Source: JAKLDO01 sp035354435
Lineage (GTDB): Bacteria; UBP6; UBA1177
Length of the DNA stretch: 29,265 nt
Assembly (NCBI GenBank): GCA_035354435.1
Contig: DAOQAY010000020.1
Span: forward strand, 1 to 29,265
Direction of reading: 5' to 3'
The notes under the pieces are model-generated. The model was not told where the DNA came from. It worked only from the letters and a program-made list of their open reading frames with translations, and made no database searches. This document shows, one piece after another, positions 6,811 through 15,646 of this stretch (positions within the stretch are counted from its first letter, which is position 1; every line of letters begins with the position of its first letter). Both the position numbers and the translations under genes were made by a program.

Positions 6811-8667
6811 ATGTTAAACTTCCGTAAAGTTTGTTTTTTTACTAATTTTTTTATGGCAAAACAGATGACAGACAATATATCCGGAAACTTTTATAAAAAA
6901 TGTGCTGCTGATTTCATTTTAAAGACTGACCTCGAAAATTTTGAAACCGCAAGAATAGTCGCTTTGGGCGTCGGCACTTTTCATATTCCTCTTTTTGCTC
7001 TTGATGTTGACAGATATTTTGCTGAAAGAGGTCTTTTCTCAAAACCGGGATTTACCGAAATAGCTGTTATTCATATTTTTTATCTAGTGTTTTTTCTGGC
7101 TTTTTATTTTATCGGATCTCAAAAACTTAAATCATCTGAAGATAAAATAATACCTGCTGATTATGCAAAAATTTATTGGAGAATTTTTCTTATTTCAACT
7201 ATGTCATACGCAATGCTGACATCTCCTGCCTGTCATCTGATGCATGGAAACACAACAACTTATTTTATCACTGTCATGGGTATGGCTGTCGCTTTTAAAA
7301 TAAAATTGAAAGAGTATTTTTTTTACATTATAGCTCTTTCATTCATGACATTGGGATTTATGATCAGTGTTGTTTCAGACAAAGTCGTTCTGACCGGATA
7401 TATTCTGGATTTCTTTACTGTGAGCGTTCTTTCTATCATTATCAGCAACATAATTTACAAAAGATCCTGCTCTGAACACTATCATAAGGCCATATCAAAG
7501 AAAGAACATGCTGAAAAAGTAATTGAAAAAGAAGCTAATGATGCAAAAACCGCATTTATTGCAAATATGAGCCACGAACTCAGAACCCCAATGAACGGAA
7601 TTATAGGAATGCTCGAACTTCTTCAAGAAACCGGGCTGAATGAAACACAGGAAGAATATGTGAGTCATGCAAAATCCAGCTCAGGTATTCTAATAGAAAT
7701 AATTAACGATGTTCTTGATCTCAGCGTAATTGAATCAGGCAGAATGAAGCTTGAGAACAAACCTTTCAATTTAAAAAGAGCATTGAATTCAACAATGCAG
7801 AACATAAAAAGCAGTCAGAGCAAACCCGGATTAAATTTTCTTGTCGAAATAGACCGTTCTGTACCGGAACAAATTATCGGAGACCGGATCAGAATCATTC
7901 AGGTTTTGAACAATCTTCTTTCAAATGCAGTAAAATTCACCGATTGCGGAGAAATTAAAGTCACATGCAGAACAATAACTTTAGATTCCGGTGAATTTCT
8001 TCATTTTGAAGTAAAAGACTCAGGCATCGGACTTCCTGATACCGGAATTGAAACCATTTTCGAAAAATTCACACAGCTGGATTCCGGATATAAGAAAAAA
8101 TTCAAAGGCGTGGGACTCGGACTTTATATTGTTAAAAATCTTGTTGCAATTATGGGAGGAACAGTACATGCGACATCGAATCTTCCTGACAAAGGATCGA
8201 CCTTCTTTTTTCAGATACCTCTTATTACAAATGAAGAGGAACGCATTTCTGAACCGCTTGTAATAAAACCTGAAGTAAGCACATCTCTTGCCGGTATAAA
8301 AATACTTTTTGCAGAAGACAATCTCATCAACAGAGAGATCATCGTTAAATATCTGCAAAAGGAAAATTGCAGAATAACAACTGCCGAGAACGGTGCTGAA
8401 GCTGTTGCTCTTTATCAGCAAAATAACTTTGATGTCGTTATTCTTGATATTCAGATGCCGATTATGGATGGAAGTGAGGCGGCTCGCAAGATCAGGGAAT
8501 TCGATTCGGGAAAAAACTGTCATGTCCCTATTATCGCACTGACAGCTTATGCAATGAAAGCTGATAAAGAGAAATTTATGCAGGAAGGTATTGACGGTTA
8601 TCTTTCTAAACCGGTCACAAAACAGGAACTTGTTTCAGAAATTAGAAAATTCCTGTCACAAAAATAG
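6811..8667 (+). CDS. membrane-bound hybrid sensor histidine kinase
   Basis: A 618-residue hybrid two-component sensor. Five or six hydrophobic segments (about residues 45-215) form an N-terminal membrane domain I do not recognise. The HisKA dimerisation helix follows with phospho-acceptor His255 in NMSHELRTP. The HATPase has N box NNLLSNAVKF, G1 DSGIGLPD and G2 GVGLGLYIVK. A receiver domain (about residues 495-615) has Asp546 in LDIQMPIMDG, the ALTAY switch and Lys600. No HPt domain or output regulator is adjacent, so the phosphorelay partner must be elsewhere. The start at 6811 has AAGGAA 7 nt upstream; an alternative ATG at 6853 lacks a good ribosome site. The stop is 8 nt before the SUMF1 lipoprotein gene, which suggests joint expression. 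Confidence 0.92.
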   Translation: MLNFRKVCFFTNFFMAKQMTDNISGNFYKKCAADFILKTDLENFETARIVALGVGTFHIPLFALDVDRYFAERGLFSKPGFTEIAVIHIFYLVFFLAFYFIGSQKLKSSEDKIIPADYAKIYWRIFLISTMSYAMLTSPACHLMHGNTTTYFITVMGMAVAFKIKLKEYFFYIIALSFMTLGFMISVVSDKVVLTGYILDFFTVSVLSIIISNIIYKRSCSEHYHKAISKKEHAEKVIEKEANDAKTAFIANMSHELRTPMNGIIGMLELLQETGLNETQEEYVSHAKSSSGILIEIINDVLDLSVIESGRMKLENKPFNLKRALNSTMQNIKSSQSKPGLNFLVEIDRSVPEQIIGDRIRIIQVLNNLLSNAVKFTDCGEIKVTCRTITLDSGEFLHFEVKDSGIGLPDTGIETIFEKFTQLDSGYKKKFKGVGLGLYIVKNLVAIMGGTVHATSNLPDKGSTFFFQIPLITNEEERISEPLVIKPEVSTSLAGIKILFAEDNLINREIIVKYLQKENCRITTAENGAEAVALYQQNNFDVVILDIQMPIMDGSEAARKIREFDSGKNCHVPIIALTAYAMKADKEKFMQEGIDGYLSKPVTKQELVSEIRKFLSQK

Positions 8668-8675
8668 GAGGGAAT

Positions 8676-9764
8676 ATGCTGAGAAATCTTTTTTCTGTTC
8701 TTTCAGTTATTTTTCTTTTTGTGTCGTGCGGAGTTGATGAAGACGAAATCATCAATGATTCTGACAGCACAACAAGCGACTCAGAAACCGCAGACTCCGA
8801 TCTGGAACTTGTGGAAAACGACAATACTGAAAATGATGAAGCCGCAGATATTGAAAAAACTGATGTCGATCAAGGACTTTTCTGTTATTCAGGCGGAGCT
8901 GTTCTTTATGAAGGCGACCAGCAGTTTAAAATGTGTCCCGGGGATTTTAATAGAGTCCAGAAACAGATCTGCACAAACGGAAACTGGAAAGATGAAGGTG
9001 ACTGCATTCTGAATTATGCGGTAGTTCCGGACGGCGATTTTAAAATGGGCTGCGATCCGGCGATTGAGGGAACTTGCGAAGAAGATAATGTGCCGGTTCA
9101 CAAACTGAGACTTTCAGAATATTCTATTGATAAATTTGAAGTGACTGTGGAGAGATTCGAGCAGTGCATTGCCGCAAAAGCCTGTAATAATGATGATGCC
9201 GGGAAACTTCATTACAGAACTTCAGATGAATCATACAGCTGCAATGTCGGGAACGATGAAAGAAAAAACCATCCGGCGAACTGCATCACCTGGTACGGAG
9301 CTGATGCTTTCTGCAAATGGGCAGGAATGAGACTTCCGACCGAAGCTGAATGGGAAAAAGCGGCAAGATCGGGCAATGTCCAGATATATCCATGGGGAAA
9401 TGAGCCTGAGCCTGATTGTGACTATGCAATAATGAAAACCGTCTCGAACGGATGCGGATTCAATGTAACTTTTCCCGTCGGTACTCTTCCAAAAGGATTG
9501 TCTCCATTCGGACTTTTTGATATGGCAGGAAATGTCTCGGAATTCGTAAGTGACTGGTATGCTGAAGATTTTTACTCAAGCGCAAATGCCTCAGACCGTG
9601 ATGCCGCAGGACCGGCGGAACCGGGAACCGATCAATTCAAAGTATGCCGCGGCGGATCATATATCTACGGAGAGAACAGAACCCGCACCTCATTCAGAAG
9701 CGGATGCAAAATGGACGACCCAGCAATCGACTTCGGCTTCAGATGCGCCGCTGACAGGAAATAA
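8676..9764 (+). CDS. SUMF1/FGE-sulfatase-domain lipoprotein
   Basis: A 362-residue predicted lipoprotein. The hydrophobic leader ends in the lipobox FVSC (Cys about residue 18). An Asp/Glu/Ser/Thr-rich, very acidic linker follows to about residue 65, then a Cys-containing spacer (69-112) and an SUMF1 domain to the end (DGDFKMGCDP, NHPANCITWYGADAFCKW, LPTEAEWEKAAR, GLFDMAGNVSEF, VCRGGSY, DFGFRCAAD). True formylglycine-generating enzymes carry two active-site cysteines shortly after GGSY. Here that stretch reads IYGENRTRTSF with no Cys, so sulfatase activation is unlikely and a binding or structural role is more plausible. Several scattered Cys may form disulfides outside the inner membrane. 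GGAGG lies just upstream of the start, right behind the kinase gene. Confidence 0.88.
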   Translation: MLRNLFSVLSVIFLFVSCGVDEDEIINDSDSTTSDSETADSDLELVENDNTENDEAADIEKTDVDQGLFCYSGGAVLYEGDQQFKMCPGDFNRVQKQICTNGNWKDEGDCILNYAVVPDGDFKMGCDPAIEGTCEEDNVPVHKLRLSEYSIDKFEVTVERFEQCIAAKACNNDDAGKLHYRTSDESYSCNVGNDERKNHPANCITWYGADAFCKWAGMRLPTEAEWEKAARSGNVQIYPWGNEPEPDCDYAIMKTVSNGCGFNVTFPVGTLPKGLSPFGLFDMAGNVSEFVSDWYAEDFYSSANASDRDAAGPAEPGTDQFKVCRGGSYIYGENRTRTSFRSGCKMDDPAIDFGFRCAADRK

Positions 9765-9794
9765 ATTTTATAAAATATTCTTATTTTCTTTTTC

Positions 9795-9822
9795 TTTACA
9801 GCTTTACGGGGTTTAATATAAT
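9795..9822 (+). promoter_or_regulatory. sigma70-type promoter upstream of dnaX
   Basis: TTTACA (9795-9800), a 16-nt spacer and a perfect TATAAT (9817-9822), 30 nt before the dnaX ATG at 9853. It is the best -10 match in the window. It probably drives dnaX and the glycosyltransferase gene coupled to it. Confidence 0.6.
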
Positions 9823-9852
9823 GCCTTGTGCTTTATTTATTAAGGTGGGGTT

Positions 9853-11454
9853 ATGAGCTATCAGGTAGTTGCAAGAAAGTGGCGTCCGCAGAGGTTCGAT
9901 CAGGTTGTAGGACAGGATCATATTACCGAAACTCTCAAATATGCGATTTTGAACAGCAGGATCGCTCCTGTCTATCTTTTCACGGGAATTCGCGGAACCG
10001 GAAAGACCACTCTTGCAAGGATCATGGTCAAAAGTCTCAACTGCACGGCTCCTCAGATCGACGGCGAACCGTGCAACCAGTGTGAGAACTGCCTCGAAAT
10101 AATCAACGGGAAAAACCCCGATGTCGTAGAGATCGACGGTGCATCGAACAACTCTGTCGACGATGTCAGGAACATCAAGGAGAACATTTCATATTCTCCA
10201 ATAAAATCAAAGTATAAGGTCTATATAATCGATGAGATCCACATGCTCAGCAAGTCGGCTTTCAATGCTCTTTTGAAAACGCTTGAAGAGCCTCCTTCTC
10301 ACACTGTTTTTATTCTTGCCACCACAGATCCGCAGAAAATACCGGCGACAGTTCTGAGCAGGTGCCAGAGATACGACCTTAAGAGGCTTTCGCTTGACGA
10401 TGTTGCAAAACAGCTTTCAAAAATACTTGAATCTGAGGGGCTGAGCTACGATATGGAAGCTCTTTATGCCATTTCCAGAGAAGGCGAAGGCAGTATGCGT
10501 GACAGTCAGACCATCCTTGAACAGCTGATAACTTTCGGCGAAGGAAAAATAACAACAGAGGAAATTTCTCTGATACTCGGCAGTTCCGACAAAAAACAGT
10601 TGCGCGGAATCATCGAAGCCATCGCAAAAAAAGACCCCACTTCGGCATTATCACTTGTCAGCGAGATATATAAAAGCGGCAAATCTGTCGAAAAAGCGGC
10701 AAAAGACATACTTTATCTTCTGCATCATCTCGTGCTGTTCAGCGAATTGAAAGATCACAGTTTTCTTGAAGCCCCGAAAGAAGAAAAAGAATGGATAGAA
10801 AAAATATCTGCAACTGCATCGCCTTCAGACTGGATAAGACTTTTCAGATTCTGGAACGACCAGTATGAAAATATAAAGATCTCAGATTTTTCCTTAATGA
10901 TACTGGAAGTTTCCATAATAACGGCATGTACTTTTCCGAGCATGGAGGATTTCAGGGATTTTGCAAAAAAGTTCTCTGAATCCGCAATAAACACCGGAAC
11001 TGATCCTGAATCTGCTGAAACTCAAAAAAAAAAACCTGAACCGGAACTGAAAAAAGAAATTCCGGCTGAAAAACCTGTTGAAATTGTCAAAGATTACAAC
11101 TGGAGAGCTTTCACCGATATGCTTATTTTAAAAGATCCGTTCTTTCACGGAGCTCTTGTAAATATTCCGTACAAAGAGGTCGGGGAAAAGATCTCTCTTT
11201 CACCGGAACTGAGCATGGAAATCACAAAAAAAGAGATCACCGACAAACTTAAAATACTTTTTAATGAATATTTTCAAGGACATAGAACTCTTGAAATACA
11301 CATGGAAAAAGAGGACCGGCAGTCTATTTACACTGAAGCCGAAATAAAAAAACAGAAAGAGCTCGAAGAAATCAGGGAAAACATTAAAGCCAGTGAAGCG
11401 GTAATTACTGCGACACAGCTCGGATTTGAACTAAAAAAAATAACTGCAGAATGA
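9853..11454 (+). CDS. dnaX: DNA polymerase III subunits gamma/tau
   Basis: The clamp-loader ATPase that loads the beta clamp and, as tau, links polymerase cores to the helicase. 533 residues. Walker A GTGKTT has Lys51, zinc-binding cysteines are Cys64, Cys74, Cys77 and Cys80, Walker B and sensor region read IIDEIHMLS and KTLEEPP, and SRCQRYDLKRL carries the arginine finger region. The AAA+ core and domain III run to about residue 380. A Lys/Pro/Glu-rich linker then leads to a small C-terminal domain (about 415-533). The linker contains an A11 run at 11024-11034, where a -1 shift gives TGA at 11037-11039 and a 395-residue product, the expected gamma form. GGTGGGG precedes the start. The stop overlaps the next gene (ATGA). 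Confidence 0.96.
   Translation: MSYQVVARKWRPQRFDQVVGQDHITETLKYAILNSRIAPVYLFTGIRGTGKTTLARIMVKSLNCTAPQIDGEPCNQCENCLEIINGKNPDVVEIDGASNNSVDDVRNIKENISYSPIKSKYKVYIIDEIHMLSKSAFNALLKTLEEPPSHTVFILATTDPQKIPATVLSRCQRYDLKRLSLDDVAKQLSKILESEGLSYDMEALYAISREGEGSMRDSQTILEQLITFGEGKITTEEISLILGSSDKKQLRGIIEAIAKKDPTSALSLVSEIYKSGKSVEKAAKDILYLLHHLVLFSELKDHSFLEAPKEEKEWIEKISATASPSDWIRLFRFWNDQYENIKISDFSLMILEVSIITACTFPSMEDFRDFAKKFSESAINTGTDPESAETQKKKPEPELKKEIPAEKPVEIVKDYNWRAFTDMLILKDPFFHGALVNIPYKEVGEKISLSPELSMEITKKEITDKLKILFNEYFQGHRTLEIHMEKEDRQSIYTEAEIKKQKELEEIRENIKASEAVITATQLGFELKKITAE
11024..11065 (+). promoter_or_regulatory. candidate programmed -1 frameshift/slippage site in dnaX
   Basis: Eleven consecutive A residues (11024-11034; frame CAA AAA AAA AAA CCT) are followed after 6 nt by a perfect 6-bp inverted repeat, CCGGAA (11041-11046) and TTCCGG (11060-11065). 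In the -1 frame the stop TGA is at 11037-11039, so the shifted product ends Q-K-K-K-T at residue 395. E. coli dnaX uses A AAA AAG, a downstream stem-loop and an immediate -1 stop; Thermus dnaX uses transcriptional slippage on an A run. This site could use either. I see no strong Shine-Dalgarno-like stimulator just upstream. Confidence 0.7.
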
Positions 11455-13580
11455 AAAAGTACAACATTTTAGGTATCTTAACCTCAATAGTTTTCTTTCT
11501 TGTTTTCTTTGTCTGGGGCACAAAAGGAAAGTTCTGGACAGTATTTACGGCTTTTTATCCGAGATTCCATTACACAGCTCTTGTTGTGTTTATCATTGTA
11601 CTTGCCGCCATTTATATTATACCGAACAAATCTATGAATTTATTTGAGTTTATTATCAGACACAGATATAAGATTTTCCCTTTTCTGGGATTTTTGTTCT
11701 GTGCACTGATCTCCATTTTTGTCTTTGATTCCATTCCCCATGTAATTGATGCGGCGCACTTTCTGTGGACTGCAAGAATATTCCTTGAAACAGGCTCATT
11801 CCACATACCATCCAGCGAACTTTATGAATATTATCAGAACACTTTCAACATGGATGTGAACGGAAGATATTTCTCGCTTTTCCTACCTGGTTTCTCAATT
11901 TTTCTCGCACCTTTCGAATTTCTCGGAATATCTTATCTTTTCACTCCAATATGTAACGGAATAGCAGTTTTTCTTCTAGGCAAAATAGCAGAAAAGCAGT
12001 TTGATGAAAGAGTTTCGCTGTTTGCAATGGTATTCGGGGTTTTCAGTTCTTTCTATCTTTTTATGGGTGCTTCCTACATGACCCATACATTTAATCTCGT
12101 TCTTACACTTCTGCCGATATATCTGATACTTTACAAAAGCAGACCCATATGGTTTCTGGCTGCCGGCTTCATTGCTTCAATACTTCTTTTTATCCGTCCG
12201 CAAAATGCCATGCTTCTTTATGTTTCGCTGATGATATTTATGCTTCTGAAGAACAAAAAGTTTAAAGATCTTGTGCTGTTGACCATTCCTTTCGGGGTTA
12301 CAGGACTTCTGCTGATGTATTATAACTATTTTTATACCGGACACCCTCTTCTTTTTGCTCAGGATATTTATTTCTCGATCAGAGAACCTTACGAGCACTG
12401 CCATAGACTTGGACTCGGAAAAGGATGCCCCAATACGGAAGGTGATTATCTGCCGGCTGAAGGGCTGACAATGAAATATGCTTTCTGGGTTGCATTCACC
12501 CGGATAACTTTGATGAATTTCAATCTTTCGGGACACCCTCTCATTTTCATTTTTATTATTTCATCTTTTCTTTTTGCATTTAGAAAAAGCTTCGAAATAG
12601 CACTGTTTTTTATAATATTATTCACAGGTTATTACTTTTTTTATCTTCCAGGCAACCTTTTTGGACCAAGATATCTTGCAGAAACGGCATCTCTTCTTTT
12701 CATTCCGGCAGGTTTTGCATTTTTTAAGATGTTCGACTCAAAATACAGAGTTATAAAAGCCCTCACTATAACAATTCCTCTAACGATCCTCATTTTTCTT
12801 TCCACCACCATAATGCCCGTATTAATAGAACAATTCTCAGGGGATTTCTGGGGAACAGACCGTGAAATGGAAAAGGCTATCGAAAGAGAGAATATCAAAA
12901 ACAGTATCGTTTTCATACCTGAAGAATATGCTTCCGTTTTTTTGAACCTCATGGATAAGCCTCCTTATGACAGACATGGAAACCTGATTCTTGCCGATCT
13001 TGGCAAAGAAAATAACTTCGCTGTCGCATATTATATGGAAAAAAGAGATTTTGAAGGAGCGTATGTCATTGATTATTATGAAAGTATTGAACATCGCACC
13101 GCTATAACGCCTCTTTATGAAGCAGTAAGGGACAGCATCTGGTTTGAATTTGAAGATAAAAGACTTCCCCGTTCAGGAATGCCTGATTACGGAGTCAATT
13201 TTGCCCAGAGCGAAGAAATCGATAAAAAATTCTATCCGGTAAAACAGATTTCCATTGATGTTTCCGAGGGAAGCGTTTTTGCAATGCGTTTCAGCGAACT
13301 TAACGAAAAAAGTTATTATGATTTCTCCCACCCCATTCTTGATTCGGGAATTTACGAGATAACCCTCTATTTTGTCTCAGATTTCTGCGGAAATGAATTT
13401 AATTTCTCAATTGACGGAACCGATTTCGGAATTTTTAACAGTTACTCCGCCGAACAGACAAACGGCACCTTTACGATCACACAATATCTCGAAAGAGGAT
13501 CTCACACATTCAAACTCACACCGCTTCGCAAAAACACCTGTCTTATGATCGATGCTTTCAAAATGGAATTGGCGGACTGA
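11451..13580 (+). CDS. GT-C type membrane glycosyltransferase-like protein
   Basis: A 709-residue protein with about 12 hydrophobic segments (residues 5-470) and a soluble C-terminal part of about 230 residues. The first large external loop has the acidic motif DSIPHVIDAAHF, as expected for the catalytic Asp of GT-C enzymes of the PMT/ArnT/GT39-like group. Late in the membrane region FGPRYLAE resembles a motif common in bacterial GT39-like polyprenyl-phosphate-sugar transferases. The C-terminal part (about residues 555-709) is beta-rich with the feel of a carbohydrate-binding module (FSIDGTDFG, GSHTFKLTPL). Donor and acceptor are unknown. The start overlaps the dnaX stop by 4 nt, so translation is coupled; this pairing with dnaX looks accidental in function. 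Confidence 0.7.
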   Translation: MKKYNILGILTSIVFFLVFFVWGTKGKFWTVFTAFYPRFHYTALVVFIIVLAAIYIIPNKSMNLFEFIIRHRYKIFPFLGFLFCALISIFVFDSIPHVIDAAHFLWTARIFLETGSFHIPSSELYEYYQNTFNMDVNGRYFSLFLPGFSIFLAPFEFLGISYLFTPICNGIAVFLLGKIAEKQFDERVSLFAMVFGVFSSFYLFMGASYMTHTFNLVLTLLPIYLILYKSRPIWFLAAGFIASILLFIRPQNAMLLYVSLMIFMLLKNKKFKDLVLLTIPFGVTGLLLMYYNYFYTGHPLLFAQDIYFSIREPYEHCHRLGLGKGCPNTEGDYLPAEGLTMKYAFWVAFTRITLMNFNLSGHPLIFIFIISSFLFAFRKSFEIALFFIILFTGYYFFYLPGNLFGPRYLAETASLLFIPAGFAFFKMFDSKYRVIKALTITIPLTILIFLSTTIMPVLIEQFSGDFWGTDREMEKAIERENIKNSIVFIPEEYASVFLNLMDKPPYDRHGNLILADLGKENNFAVAYYMEKRDFEGAYVIDYYESIEHRTAITPLYEAVRDSIWFEFEDKRLPRSGMPDYGVNFAQSEEIDKKFYPVKQISIDVSEGSVFAMRFSELNEKSYYDFSHPILDSGIYEITLYFVSDFCGNEFNFSIDGTDFGIFNSYSAEQTNGTFTITQYLERGSHTFKLTPLRKNTCLMIDAFKMELAD

Positions 13581-13602
13581 AGCTTTAAAAAACACCTCCG
13601 AC

Positions 13603-13631
13603 TTGATTATTGAAAGACTTTTGAATAGTAT
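13603..13631 (+). promoter_or_regulatory. putative promoter for the LpoA-like lipoprotein unit
   Basis: TTGATT (13603-13608), a 17-nt spacer and TAGTAT (13626-13631), about 29 nt before the chosen ATG at 13660. The -10 sequence is identical to that of the small-RNA promoter at 6742-6747. It fits the choice of the later start. Confidence 0.45.
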
Positions 13632-13659
13632 ACAGCCGGAAATGAGTGCGGAGATAATT

Positions 13660-15642
13660 ATGAAAAGGTTTACAGTTCTGATATTAACAGTTGCAATTCT
13701 TTCTTTTCTTTCATGCTCCTATGTAACAAGACCGGCAGTGGAAGCTAAAGAGATCACATGGGAAGAAGTTGAATCCGGATTCCATAAACTTGATACTTTA
13801 AACGACCTGAAAAAAAGTGAAGAATTCGCTCGTGAAATGCTTACAAAAACATGGGCTGACTGGCAGATTGAGTTTATAAAATACAAACTTGCAAAGTCAC
13901 TTTTTGCTCAAGGAGAATTCGAGAAATCACTCAATGTTTTCAACCACTTGAAAAACACAAAACCCAACGGGAACGATATTCACCTCACAGCCGGGGCTGC
14001 TGCTCTTAATTTAAAAAAATATGAAGATTCGCTCAGATGGGTACTGACAGTATATCTGAATCTCGATAAGTCAGAAAAAATACCCGCCTCAAAAACTGTA
14101 TTTCTTTCATATCTTTATTCAACAAGAATTGAAAAAGCGGCTGTCTGGTATTCAAAACTTGATGAAACAAAAAAGACCAATGTGAAAAAAGAACTTGAAG
14201 AATGGTTTACAAAAGATCCAGCCAATCGCACCGAATTTGAAAAATATATCAATCAATCCCCGTCTGAACCGCCAGATTCCGGAATAATTAAAGAAACTCC
14301 GCCATCTGAAACGGCTCCGGCAGCTTTTGACGGAAGTTACACTCCAGACTGGAATCAGCTTTGTGTTATGCTTTTTACTGATGATAAGTGGGTGAAATAT
14401 AACGATGTTATCACTTCATTTATTAACTGGTATTTTACAGATTACAGAAAAAGCGGAATAAATATAAATATTTTTAACTATTCTGATGACACCGAACTTA
14501 ATGCCGCTTTCGATAAAGCGTCAAAATTAAAATGCTTTGCCGTGGCCGGACCGTTTTTTGCACCTGAATTTACTGATATATTTGCTGCAAAATCGGTTGA
14601 AAAATCGATTCCGGTATTTTCATATACACCAGACTTTTCAGAGAACAGCGGACTTTTATTCAATTTTCACACAACAAAAGATATTGAAGCTGACAATCTG
14701 ATTAAATATGCGATTTCCGCTAAAGAGAAAAAAACTTTTGCGATAGCTTATCTTGACAATGACGAAGGTCGGGAATTAAGGGATCTCTACTGGAAAATCA
14801 TTGAAGAAAACGGCGGCAAAGTCACCGAACTTATTGATCTTTCTCCTGCCGACAATGCTTTTTTTGATGATATAGGAAAAATTGTCAGACTGCCCGGAAA
14901 TTATTATGAAGCTTTAAGTAATTTCAAAGCTGTCAACAGATCAAAATACAGCAACGACACGCTTATGAAAAGAGCTTTGGAAAAATTCACAAAGGGTGTT
15001 CCGGGAAGATGCGATTTCGACACACTTGTCGTTCTTACCCCTGTCGCCCAGATGCCGCTTTTCATCCCTTCTTTTCCATATAAAAATGTTGAATTTGAAT
15101 ATCATTCGAACTTTCTCAACAAAAGCGTACAAAATCGCGAACAGGAACTGAAAGATAACGGGTTTGAGTGGAATGTCCAGCAGATACTTGTGCTTGCACC
15201 TTCAGAGCTTGTAAATAGCGACAAAGTCATTGAACAGCTCGGAACACTTGTTGATGGAATGACTGTCTTTGCTCCGGCAAATAATTATACCGAAACCAAT
15301 AAATATTATTCTGAAATGGCGGCAAAATTCTCTGAAAAAAATTCCCGTGCGCTTTACTTTGCTGAAAACATCGTTTCAGAAATAACTGACATCATTTTTC
15401 AGGCTCGTGAAAAATCGGGGAAAAAAGAAATTGCAGGTTTTGTAAGTGTTTTGAAAGAAACGCCTTTTATGTCAACTGCAACCGGAACTGAATTAAAGTT
15501 CGATTCAAACAATAAACTTACCGGAAAAAGTGAGATAGAAATAGGAAGGAATAAAGACTCCTTTATTTCAGCACCCAAACCTGAAAAACAGAAGGAATCT
15601 GACAAGAAAGAACCGGAAAGCAAAGAAAAACCCGCGGAATAA
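13660..15642 (+). CDS. LpoA/LppC-like lipoprotein: TPR plus periplasmic-binding-protein fold
   Basis: A predicted 660-residue lipoprotein. The leader MKRFTVLILTVAIL ends in the lipobox FLSC (about residue 19). Residues 45-190 are helical TPR-like repeats (LAKSLFAQGEFEKSLNVF, AAALNLKKYEDSL). A Pro/Ser/Glu linker near 205-225 leads to a type-1 periplasmic-binding-protein-like domain (about 230-610; FAVAGPFFAPEFTDIF, IPVFSYTPDFSE, FAIAYLDNDEGRELRD). A Lys/Glu-rich tail ends the protein. This order matches LpoA, the outer-membrane activator of penicillin-binding protein 1a, but also some ligand-binding relatives. I start at 13660 with GGAG at 13650-13653; an upstream in-frame ATG at 13552 would hide the lipobox and overlap the previous gene. 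The plsC-like gene follows 4 nt later. Confidence 0.75.
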   Translation: MKRFTVLILTVAILSFLSCSYVTRPAVEAKEITWEEVESGFHKLDTLNDLKKSEEFAREMLTKTWADWQIEFIKYKLAKSLFAQGEFEKSLNVFNHLKNTKPNGNDIHLTAGAAALNLKKYEDSLRWVLTVYLNLDKSEKIPASKTVFLSYLYSTRIEKAAVWYSKLDETKKTNVKKELEEWFTKDPANRTEFEKYINQSPSEPPDSGIIKETPPSETAPAAFDGSYTPDWNQLCVMLFTDDKWVKYNDVITSFINWYFTDYRKSGININIFNYSDDTELNAAFDKASKLKCFAVAGPFFAPEFTDIFAAKSVEKSIPVFSYTPDFSENSGLLFNFHTTKDIEADNLIKYAISAKEKKTFAIAYLDNDEGRELRDLYWKIIEENGGKVTELIDLSPADNAFFDDIGKIVRLPGNYYEALSNFKAVNRSKYSNDTLMKRALEKFTKGVPGRCDFDTLVVLTPVAQMPLFIPSFPYKNVEFEYHSNFLNKSVQNREQELKDNGFEWNVQQILVLAPSELVNSDKVIEQLGTLVDGMTVFAPANNYTETNKYYSEMAAKFSEKNSRALYFAENIVSEITDIIFQAREKSGKKEIAGFVSVLKETPFMSTATGTELKFDSNNKLTGKSEIEIGRNKDSFISAPKPEKQKESDKKEPESKEKPAE

Positions 15643-15646
15643 GAAG

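Noticed and set aside
13552..13659. Longer start for the LpoA-like lipoprotein
   Set aside because: Would overlap the previous gene, place 36 residues before a clean lipobox leader and ignore the promoter and GGAG that fit the ATG at 13660.
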